A stretch of 14,041 nt of DNA from an uncultured Gammaproteobacteria bacterium (lineage in GTDB: Bacteria > Pseudomonadota > Gammaproteobacteria > SZUA-140), in NCBI GenBank assembly GCA_945787585.1, contig CALZIG010000126.1:1-14041 (forward strand), read 5' to 3'. Each line of letters begins with the position of its first letter. The stretch's first letter is position 1. Both the position numbers and the translations under genes were made by a program. The notes under the pieces were generated by a model, which saw only the letters and a program-made list of their open reading frames with translations, did no database searches and was not told the DNA's origin. Of this stretch, positions 7,134 to 13,788 are shown one piece after another.

Positions 7134-9431
7134 ATGACGGTTATAACGCAATCATTAACCAATGACGAAGAGATCGATCGCTACCAGGAGACGCTGCAAG
7201 CGTACCTTGATGAAAAGATTGATGCCGATCGCTTTCAATCGATGCGCCTGCAACAGGGCATCTATGGCCAGCGCCAGGAAGGAGTCAACATGGTTCGCAT
7301 CAAGGTGCCCGGTGGCCACTTTAATGCCGAGCAGGCAGAGCATGTCGCCGATGTTGTTGAGCAGTTCTCACAACACGGCACCGCGCACGTCACCACGCGC
7401 CAGTCGATTCAGGTCCACTACATCCCGCTGGAGAAGACGCCGGATGCGATCCGTCTGCTCGCCAAATCAAACATGACCTCACGCGAGGCGTGCAATAACA
7501 CCGTGCGTAACATCTCGGGCTGCCCACTCGCCGGGGTCTGCCCACATGAACATACCGACATCACCCCAATTTTGGGCAACGTCACGCAGCATTTTCTGCG
7601 TTACCCGCTCACACAGCACCTGCCACGTAAGTTCAAGATGAGCTTCTCTGGCTGTGAGTCCGACTGCGCACAGGGGATGATCCACGATCTCGGCGTGATC
7701 GCCACCAAAAAAGATGGCGTGCCCGGTTTCAAGATTCTGGCCGGCGGTGGTCTTGGCCATAAACCGCGTCAGGCGATTACCGTCGAGGAATTCGTCGAAG
7801 AGCCGCAACTGCTGGCATCGATGGAAGCGATCATCTCACTGCATAACCGCTACTCCAATCGCCGTATGCGCGCTAAATCACGCATTAAGTTCCTGGTCGA
7901 TAAGTTCGGTGCAGACGGCTTTATTGAAAAGTATAAAGAAGAACTCGCGCGTACTGTCACTGCGCTTGCCGATAAAACCCTGCCCGCCGCAGAGTGGGTT
8001 GAACCTAAGGCCGGCAGCGGGCACAACAACCCCGGCTCACCCCGTGCGGTGCTGGCGCAGAAGCAGGCAGGACTCAACATCTTCCCGATCGCGATTCCGA
8101 TTGGCGATGTCAGCGTGGCGCAACTGCGCGGTCTGGCCGCATTGATGCGTACTGAAGGACTGCAAGACATCCGAACCACACAGGATCAAAACCTGATGCT
8201 GGTCGGGGTTCCTGATGCAAAAATAGAAACGGTACGCGCTGCCATTGCTGCCCTCGGTCTCAAAGAACCGGTGACGGGGGATGACGTTGTCGCCTGTCCC
8301 GGCACTTCAACCTGCCGCCTCGGCATCACCTCGTCCACCATCCTCGGCCCTAAACTGAGCGGCGGCGAGCATGACCTGCGCATCCGCGTCAGTGGTTGCC
8401 ACAACGGTTGCGCGCAGCCCGAGACCGGCGATATCGGCATCTATGGCGAAGGTAAACGGAAGCACGGCAAACTGATCCCCCATTATCAGATGTATCTCGG
8501 TGGTGATGGCCGTCATGGCGGCGCAATCGCAATCAAAGGCCCCACGGTCCCCTCTGCCCGCATCGAATCGGCGATCGAAAAAGTGAAGCTCACCTACACC
8601 ACCGACAGTGCCAACGCGCAGTCTTTCTTTGACTGGGCGCAGAGTAAAGACACCGCCTATTTCAAAGATCTGCTGGATGATATTGCCAACATCAACGAAG
8701 AAGATGTGCCAGAGGTACTCAATGACCACGGCGATGTCACTGACTTTAAGGTACTGCAACTCGGCGGTGGCGAATGTTCCGGCGCGGCGCAGGAGACGGT
8801 CGCGGCCAACTTTTCAGAAGCTGCCACTGAACGGACCTATCGCAACGCCTTTCTGCTGCAACGTAAATATGACGAAGCGCTGGAATGCGCGATCGAAGTG
8901 GGCCGTCGCGTCGGACAATCACTGCTGTTCCTCGCCGGTGAAAAACCCCTCGATGACCTGCAGGCGATCGGTAAGTTGTTGCAAACGGCGCAACCAACAC
9001 AGGCCCATCTTGGCCAGCAGATCGCTGAGTTTGGTGAATTGATCAACGAATTACAGGCCAACTTTGACGATGCCAGCTTTACTGAACTGGCGCAGGCGAT
9101 GGACCACTGGACGATCGAAGCCGCCAACGCCTGTCAGACCATCGACCAGCAGCTCGACCTCAGTGCGTCGATTCCGAGAGTGCCAGCCGCCACATCCGAA
9201 AAGGCCACCGCTGAAGTGATCGATCTCAGCACCTTCGGTTGCCCGCTGCATTACATCAAGGCGCGTAACGAGCTGCGTAAATACCCTGCCGGTGAAGTGA
9301 TTGAATTCCTTTTCACCGCCGGTGAACCCTCGGAACAGGTCTCTACCAGCCTCGCAAGCGAAGGCCATGAGATCCTCAATACCGAGCAGCAGGGTGACAA
9401 GACACGCATCAAGGTTAAAAAGGTAGGCTAA
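7134..9431 (+). CDS. cysI: Sulfite reductase hemoprotein with TusA-like C-terminal domain
   Basis: Predicted to reduce sulfite to sulfide by six electrons using siroheme coupled to [4Fe-4S]. I start at ATG 7134, since AGGAG at 7121-7125 is 8 bases away; a GTG one codon earlier is possible. Of 765 residues, the first half (about 50-300) has VTTRQSIQVHY (R89), RNISGCP (R125) and LPRKFK (K166, K168), matching the sulfite-binding basic residues of E. coli CysI. The second half (about 313-500) has the expected cluster cysteines C388/C394 and C422/C426. Unusually, the first half also has a quartet, C130/C136 and C174/C178. Residues ~510-690 are helical with a GGGECSGAA motif (C548) and not recognised. 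The end (~694-765) is TusA/SirA-like with FGCPLHY (C703) in place of CPxP. Nitrite as substrate is possible, but cysH next door favours sulfite. No flavoprotein partner (cysJ) is visible. Confidence 0.92.
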   Translation: MTVITQSLTNDEEIDRYQETLQAYLDEKIDADRFQSMRLQQGIYGQRQEGVNMVRIKVPGGHFNAEQAEHVADVVEQFSQHGTAHVTTRQSIQVHYIPLEKTPDAIRLLAKSNMTSREACNNTVRNISGCPLAGVCPHEHTDITPILGNVTQHFLRYPLTQHLPRKFKMSFSGCESDCAQGMIHDLGVIATKKDGVPGFKILAGGGLGHKPRQAITVEEFVEEPQLLASMEAIISLHNRYSNRRMRAKSRIKFLVDKFGADGFIEKYKEELARTVTALADKTLPAAEWVEPKAGSGHNNPGSPRAVLAQKQAGLNIFPIAIPIGDVSVAQLRGLAALMRTEGLQDIRTTQDQNLMLVGVPDAKIETVRAAIAALGLKEPVTGDDVVACPGTSTCRLGITSSTILGPKLSGGEHDLRIRVSGCHNGCAQPETGDIGIYGEGKRKHGKLIPHYQMYLGGDGRHGGAIAIKGPTVPSARIESAIEKVKLTYTTDSANAQSFFDWAQSKDTAYFKDLLDDIANINEEDVPEVLNDHGDVTDFKVLQLGGGECSGAAQETVAANFSEAATERTYRNAFLLQRKYDEALECAIEVGRRVGQSLLFLAGEKPLDDLQAIGKLLQTAQPTQAHLGQQIAEFGELINELQANFDDASFTELAQAMDHWTIEAANACQTIDQQLDLSASIPRVPAATSEKATAEVIDLSTFGCPLHYIKARNELRKYPAGEVIEFLFTAGEPSEQVSTSLASEGHEILNTEQQGDKTRIKVKKVG

Positions 9432-9469
9432 CTCCTCCCTTTAAAAACAACTAGATAGATGCTGTTTTT

Positions 9470-9495
9470 GGGCTGACTATAAATATAGTCAGCCC
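9470..9495 (+). terminator. Rho-independent terminator after sulfite reductase gene
   Basis: GGGCTGACTATA (9470-9481) pairs perfectly with TATAGTCAGCCC (9484-9495). This gives a 12-bp stem with a nominal 2-base loop, or 11 bp with a 4-base loop. ATTTTATTTTT follows at 9496-9506. The position, 38 bases after the reductase stop, fits a transcription terminator. It implies that cysH is expressed from its own promoter or by read-through, so the locus is not one simple operon. Confidence 0.85.
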
Positions 9496-9545
9496 ATTTT
9501 ATTTTTAATCGGCCATTTATATTGGCCCTTTTGAGGATAAGACTC

Positions 9546-10250
9546 ATGAGTTCGGAATCGAGACTGGACGCAACGTTAGAAGCAAAGATCGAACAGAGCA
9601 AACAACGCCTGATCGAGATCGCCCACGACTACGCCCCCGCCACCTTTGCCAACAGCTTCGGTGCGGAAGATATGGTCGCCACCGATCTGATCTGCAAGTT
9701 CGCACCAGAAATTGAGATCTTCAGCCTCGATACCGGTCGCCTACCGCAGGAGACCCATACAGTGATCCAGCAGGCGATGGCCCACTACCAGCGCGAGTTC
9801 GTCATCTATGCGCCAGAGAGCAGCGACGTGGAGGCCTACGTCCGTAAAAACGGCCCGGATGCCTTTTATGATTCCGTCGAGCTGCGCAAGGCGTGCTGCC
9901 GCATCCGCAAAGTGCTGCCACTGCAGCGCGCTTTAAAGAACAAAAAGGCGTGGGTCACCGGCATGCGGGCCGAGCAGTCACCGACGCGTGGCAAACTGCC
10001 TGAATCGGAATGGGACGAAGGCAATGGGCTGCAAAAATTCAACCCGCTGAGCAGCTGGAGCAATAAAGAGGTGTGGGCCTACATTCGTTACTTCGACGTG
10101 CCGTACAACAAACTGCACGACCAGCACTACGCCAGCATCGGCTGCGCGCCCTGTACCCGCGCGATTGCGGTGGGGGAAGATATTCGCGCCGGACGCTGGT
10201 GGTGGGAAGACCCTGACAATAAAGAGTGCGGCTTGCACGTTAAGAAATAA
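9546..10250 (+). CDS. cysH: Adenylylsulfate (APS) reductase, Fe-S type CysH
   Basis: This enzyme reduces activated sulfate to sulfite with thioredoxin or glutathione-type electrons, in the cytoplasm. The 234-residue protein has the PP-loop-like nucleotide region FANSFGAEDM (about 32-41), LDTGRLPQET, the KACCRIRK motif (C117, C118), GCAPCTR (C200, C203) and the catalytic KECGLH tail (C228). The CC...CxxC set binds a [4Fe-4S] cluster and marks APS reductases; E. coli PAPS reductase lacks it. APS is therefore the likely substrate, although databases often name such proteins phosphoadenylylsulfate reductase. The ATG at 9546 has GAGG at 9533-9536; the upstream TTG at 9522 would swallow this Shine-Dalgarno and is rejected. 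It supplies sulfite to the reductase encoded just upstream. Confidence 0.95.
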   Translation: MSSESRLDATLEAKIEQSKQRLIEIAHDYAPATFANSFGAEDMVATDLICKFAPEIEIFSLDTGRLPQETHTVIQQAMAHYQREFVIYAPESSDVEAYVRKNGPDAFYDSVELRKACCRIRKVLPLQRALKNKKAWVTGMRAEQSPTRGKLPESEWDEGNGLQKFNPLSSWSNKEVWAYIRYFDVPYNKLHDQHYASIGCAPCTRAIAVGEDIRAGRWWWEDPDNKECGLHVKK

Positions 10251-10287
10251 GCAAGCCGGAGTGACGGCATCGCGACAGCCCTGCCCG

Positions 10288-11442
10288 CTACTCTGCTTCC
10301 TGTAATTCAATCTCACCACGACTCTCAACACGGTTGCGGCCATTGGCCTTGGCCTCGTAGAGCGCCTTATCTGCCTGACCCACGATATATTCCCCCTGTA
10401 TGCGCATCGCTGCGGATTCATTCAGCGCGGGATTAAAGGTCGTCACACCGATCGAGATGGTGACGTTAAAATCGGCCTGCCCGTCGATGCTAAACACATG
10501 CTGTTCGATACTCTCGCGGATACGCTCCGCCACTTCCAGCGCCTCCTCTTCGCCCGCCTGCGCTAACAGCGCTGAGAACTCTTCGCCGCCGTAGCGTGAT
10601 AACACATCACTGCCACGCATCTGCGCACGAATCAGCGCGGCGACATCACGTAATACCAGATCACCAACCTGGTGCCCATACGTGTCATTGACCCGCTTAA
10701 AGAAATCGACATCCAGCAACATACACGAAAGCAGCCGTTTATTGCGCTGTGCCGTACTAACCTCTTCTTTGAGCCGCTGATCAAAGAAGCGTCGATTATT
10801 GATCGCGGTTAATGTATCGGTCAGCCCCTGTCGTTTTAACCGTTCGATATTGACTGCGTTTTCCAGACAGATCGAAACCGTCGCTGAAAGGTGCTCAAAA
10901 AAGTCCGTGCGCACACCACGTACAAAACGTTCCGCATTGTAGCTACCGACGTTAAGGCTACCGATCAGTTTACCCTGACGCACCAGCGGCAGCAGGGCCA
11001 CACTGCCCGGGGTACGGCGACGCGCGGGAAAAAGGGTCGAATGTTGACGGGAGCGGTAAGCGCCCAGCGTCGGAAAGAGTGACATCTGATAATGGGCGTT
11101 AATGTCATCGCTGGAGGACGCGAACATCAGATGCGGCAGCGAACGCAGATCCACCCCTTCATCTTCCAGTGCGCGTTGAATTTCATATTCCGGGTCGAGT
11201 AGCAGCAGCGTCACCTCATCCCAACGGAAAGTGGCGTAATCGGGGGCGAGTATCGCCTCAATCAGATCATGCACAGAACTAAGGCCGATCAGCTTCAGCT
11301 CCAGCGACTGAAAACGGCGCATCTTGCGCTCGTTTTTACGCGCCTCGGCAATAAACTCATCCAGCCGATGGCGTAAAATCTTGTTTTCGGATATTGGGTC
11401 TTTCGGCATACCGATCTGTTCCAGTAAAAATGATGCAGTCAT
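10288..11442 (-). CDS. Diguanylate cyclase with DUF484/GAF-like sensor
   Basis: Predicted to make cyclic di-GMP from two GTP, a signal for surface and motility behaviour. Of 384 residues, the N-terminus (about 20-60) is a likely coiled coil. Residues ~60-215 form a DUF484/GAF-like sensor (VALLPLVRQGKLIGSLNVGS), and ~220-375 form a GGDEF domain. The active motif is GGEEF (285-289), an accepted catalytic variant. An RxxD inhibitory site (R276-D279) lies exactly five residues before it, so product inhibition is expected. No transmembrane segment or EAL domain is seen, so it is probably cytosolic. The ATG at 11442 has GGGAG about 13 bases upstream, which is wide; the Met at residue 12 is an alternative start. 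It converges on cysH with only 37 bases between, and is divergent from the lipoprotein gene. Confidence 0.92.
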   Translation of the reverse strand: MTASFLLEQIGMPKDPISENKILRHRLDEFIAEARKNERKMRRFQSLELKLIGLSSVHDLIEAILAPDYATFRWDEVTLLLLDPEYEIQRALEDEGVDLRSLPHLMFASSSDDINAHYQMSLFPTLGAYRSRQHSTLFPARRRTPGSVALLPLVRQGKLIGSLNVGSYNAERFVRGVRTDFFEHLSATVSICLENAVNIERLKRQGLTDTLTAINNRRFFDQRLKEEVSTAQRNKRLLSCMLLDVDFFKRVNDTYGHQVGDLVLRDVAALIRAQMRGSDVLSRYGGEEFSALLAQAGEEEALEVAERIRESIEQHVFSIDGQADFNVTISIGVTTFNPALNESAAMRIQGEYIVGQADKALYEAKANGRNRVESRGEIELQEAE

Positions 11443-11517
11443 CCGCCCACGCTCCCTATGTATCTGCTATCGTTTACCAGCCAGTCCTTTGGCTCAATAC
11501 AGCAGCGCGGTGTGAAC

Positions 11518-12540
11518 ATGGCACGCATCAACCCATTAAAATCGTTAGGCGTACTGCGCCCTGCATTCATCATGGCACTGATACTGTTACTTGCTGCGTG
11601 TGCCACATCTCGTCCCCAAACCAGTACGCTGCAAAATAGCAACGCAGATGCCACTGCTTATATCGTTAACGACCAGACCACGGATTTCGCCCGTTTCGCG
11701 CCACTTTTTATCGCCGAACAGACAGACAAATCGCTTAACCGCATTGGCACACCGCGCGCCCGTCTCGACCAGCACGGCAACATACGCATCGGTATCGACG
11801 CCAATAAACCAACGGTTTACGTTGACCGTCAAACTTTCACCACTGCCACCGGCCGTTACACCAACCTGATCTACCGCATTCATTTCCAAGAGACACCTTT
11901 CAGCCTGTTTCCGTTCCACATTACCGCTGGCAACAACAACGGTTTGTTGACAGTCGTAACACTGAATGCAAGTAACAGGCCGATTTTATTAACAATGGTG
12001 CATACTTGCGGCTGTTTCCTCGCGATGGTGCCGACCCAGTATCTGCCCGCTTCCGCCTACCCCGCTGACTGGGAAACCGACTCGCAATGGATTTACGGCA
12101 TGACGCTGCCGGGCCTGTTAGAACTTCCAGAGCCATTGGATGCCGACAGCCGCATCGCGATATTTCTTAAAGATGAAACCCATCGGGTGATGGACGTCCA
12201 AATTTTGTCGCAGGCAGAAATCACCCAGCATTTTCACAACGAAACACTGGGTATCGCCCCGGTTGATGAACTGATGAACCTCCCCGTAGGCGATGGCACC
12301 ACTTCATATTTCGAAACCGAAGGCAGCCGCAAAGGCTACGTGAAGGGATCACACAAACCGTTTGAACGGTTGTTGATTAGCTGGTGGGCATTAGACTGGC
12401 GCGTGGGTGAAGATAAAGCCTACGGAGACAAAAATGACACTGGGACCGTTTTTTATACCAGCCTCAAACCGTGGAACCGGCAAGCGTCGGATATGTGGCC
12501 GTTTGCAGAGTTTTTAACTTTTTGGGGATGGGGGTTGTGA
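11518..12540 (+). CDS. Putative lipoprotein of unknown function
   Basis: I do not recognise the family. The ATG at 11518 gives a clean lipoprotein signal: charged MARINPLK, a hydrophobic stretch, then the lipobox LLAAC with Cys28. An in-frame ATG at 11458 would add 20 residues before the signal and is less likely, although the Shine-Dalgarno at 11518 is weak. The mature part (~312 residues) is rich in aromatic residues and beta-type sequence, with HTCGC (H162, C164, C166) in the middle and a Trp-rich end (ISWWALDWRVGEDKAYGD; FWGWGL). Residue 29 is Ala rather than Asp, so outer-membrane anchoring is the default expectation. The HTCGC motif could bind a metal or form a disulfide. It is divergent from the diguanylate cyclase gene, 75 bases apart. 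Confidence 0.8.
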   Translation: MARINPLKSLGVLRPAFIMALILLLAACATSRPQTSTLQNSNADATAYIVNDQTTDFARFAPLFIAEQTDKSLNRIGTPRARLDQHGNIRIGIDANKPTVYVDRQTFTTATGRYTNLIYRIHFQETPFSLFPFHITAGNNNGLLTVVTLNASNRPILLTMVHTCGCFLAMVPTQYLPASAYPADWETDSQWIYGMTLPGLLELPEPLDADSRIAIFLKDETHRVMDVQILSQAEITQHFHNETLGIAPVDELMNLPVGDGTTSYFETEGSRKGYVKGSHKPFERLLISWWALDWRVGEDKAYGDKNDTGTVFYTSLKPWNRQASDMWPFAEFLTFWGWGL

Positions 12541-12786
12541 TCGTTACTTATTCGGGTGGCTTACTGTCTAAGTTGCTACGATAATTATCATGCTTACAAT
12601 CAAACGCCACAATATATTGAGTTATCGATATATTTAATCTATAAAGGGAAGTGACACACAGCCCTATCGGCTTCTTCTGAGGTTTACAACTTTATTGGCG
12701 TCGGGGAATTTTCAAAAAGGCTGTGAAATAATGAAAGGACTTAGACATACATCTGCCTACCTAACTGTTAAAGGTCAAACAGAAAT
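12541..12786. other. AT-rich intergenic region before the orphan gene
   Basis: Base composition drops sharply after the lipoprotein stop. Visible structure is limited. There is an inverted repeat AATATAT / ATATATT (12611-12617 and 12628-12634, 10-base spacer), and distant complementary 7-mers CACAGCC (12657-12663) and GGCTGTG (12719-12725) that could pair in RNA. A short ORF begins at 12731. No confident -35/-10 pair, tRNA or recombination site is seen. Confidence 0.4.
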
Positions 12787-12790
12787 ATGA
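12731..12790 (+). CDS. Possible 19-codon leader ORF overlapping the orphan gene
   Basis: ATG at 12731 opens a frame MKGLRHTSAYLTVKGQTEI ending in TGA at 12788-12790. The stop overlaps the next gene's ATG as ATGA, the classic arrangement for translational coupling. AAAAAGG ends 10 bases before its start. The downstream gene has only a weak, distant AAAGG of its own, so ribosomes arriving from this ORF could initiate there. It resembles no known leader peptide, and a chance ORF of this size in AT-rich DNA is quite possible. Confidence 0.3.
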   Translation: MKGLRHTSAYLTVKGQTEI

Positions 12791-13605
12791 ATCAAATTAT
12801 AGATATAGACCTAAGTAAAAAATTAGAAATAACAATAAATAATACAAAGCCAGTTGGGCTTGAAGATTTGTCTTTATCGCTTTTAGCATTCAACCATCAA
12901 TTTCATAAGTTTATTGAATCTGAAACAAACAAAGAAACAGAAATTGGTACTGAACTGTTAATAAAAGAAGTGAGAAGTGGTTCAATTATAGTTGAACTTG
13001 TTTCACAGGCTGCCCCTATTGTTCCTTTGCTATGGGAAGGAGGATCATTACTCCAATGGTCAAAAGTTGTTCAAGACACATGTAAGTGGCTTTTGGGTAA
13101 AATTGATACACCACCTAAAAGCCATACAAAACAAGATCTACAGGAGTGGAATAACATTGTAGAGCCAGTTGCGAAAGACAATGGGTCGCAAATTAATATC
13201 AATGTTTCTGATAACGCAAAAATAATAAATCAAATCACTATAAATTCTACTGAGGCTAATGCGATGCAAAATCGTATTAGCCATTTAATTGAAGATATTG
13301 ACACTCCAGAAGACAATATTCATAAGCGCAAGGTAATGTATTGGTATCAAACTAAATTTGATCCAAACTCCGATACTGGAAATAGAGCAATAATTGATGA
13401 TCTATCGAAGACTGGCCTGAAAGTCATATTTGAAAATAACGCGGTGAAAGATGAGATGCTTCACTCAGATCCAAAATTTGGCAAACCTTGGCATGAACTA
13501 GCATATGTGGTTGATGTTGAAGTACAAACAGTTCGCGGCGCTCCAAAAATGTATACGGTTCTCAAGTATTATCCAGAGTATACATTCGACCCAGAAGCGG
13601 AATAA
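12787..13605 (+). CDS. Hypothetical protein in AT-rich island
   Basis: I do not recognise a function. The 272-residue product has a helical, acidic N-terminus (residues 1-55), then LLIKEVRSGSIIVELVS (57-73) leading into a moderately hydrophobic stretch to about 104 (AAPIVPLLWEGG). An Asn/Ile-rich segment follows (about 133-160), then a beta-type C-terminal half rich in aromatics (VMYWYQTKF; VLKYYPEYTF). The xVRSGSIxVEL pattern occurs, from memory, in uncharacterised proteins of accessory regions. There is no signal peptide and no clear membrane anchor. Codon use is strongly A/T-ending (AAA, ATA, AAT), unlike every neighbour, which points to horizontal transfer. A role in phage defence or as a cargo gene is only a guess from context. 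Confidence 0.75.
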   Translation: MNQIIDIDLSKKLEITINNTKPVGLEDLSLSLLAFNHQFHKFIESETNKETEIGTELLIKEVRSGSIIVELVSQAAPIVPLLWEGGSLLQWSKVVQDTCKWLLGKIDTPPKSHTKQDLQEWNNIVEPVAKDNGSQININVSDNAKIINQITINSTEANAMQNRISHLIEDIDTPEDNIHKRKVMYWYQTKFDPNSDTGNRAIIDDLSKTGLKVIFENNAVKDEMLHSDPKFGKPWHELAYVVDVEVQTVRGAPKMYTVLKYYPEYTFDPEAE

Positions 13606-13612
13606 CCTTTTA

Positions 13613-13643
13613 CAAAAAAGCTAATGATCTTTTGGCTCTTTTG
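13613..13643 (+). terminator. Weak terminator-like hairpin after the orphan gene
   Basis: CAAAAAAGCTA (13613-13623) can pair with TGGCTCTTTTG (13633-13643), with one A-C mismatch and one G-U pair, eight bases after the orphan gene stop. The A-tract/T-tract arms would also work in the opposite direction. The GC core is only about three pairs, so termination strength is doubtful. Confidence 0.3.
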
Positions 13644-13666
13644 ATTCAATGCGTAAAATGTACTAA

Positions 13667-13704
13667 GTAGGGCGTCAAAAATCGATAGCGCATTGCGCCG
13701 TATG
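13667..13704. repeat. Degenerate palindromic intergenic repeat (GTAGGGCG...GCGCCGTATG)
   Basis: The stretch runs from GTAGGGCG to CATTGCGCCGTATG with AGCG in the middle. From memory it resembles a widespread proteobacterial repeat whose intact form is a palindrome around GGCGCAATA / TATTGCGCC. Here the right arm looks intact and the left arm has drifted (GGCGTCAAAAA). It lies between the orphan gene and the oxygenase-like gene, near the right edge of the AT-rich island. The family match could not be checked. Confidence 0.35.
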
Positions 13705-13788
13705 TAATGGCGTTATCAAAAACCCGGTAAAGGATAGTTGTGCTTGATGGTTGTTGAATTTGATGTAGCTTCGTTCGGCAACCTTAGC

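Noticed and set aside
9522..9545. TTG start at 9522 for cysH
   Set aside because: It would include the GAGG ribosome site in the coding region and add residues not typical of the family; the ATG at 9546 is better.
9978..10421. 147-codon minus-strand ORF opposite cysH and the diguanylate cyclase 3' end
   Set aside because: It lies across two well-supported genes, and its translation looks like a frame shadow.
12755..12780. Integron attC-like core sites (ACCTAAC and GTTAAAG) suggesting a gene cassette
   Set aside because: The right-hand core does not fit GTTRRRY, no matching site is seen after the gene, and no integrase gene is visible.
12787..13605. Calling the orphan gene a known phage-defence or toxin component
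   Set aside because: No nuclease, TIR, ATPase, HEPN or toxin motif is visible, and no partner gene is next to it.
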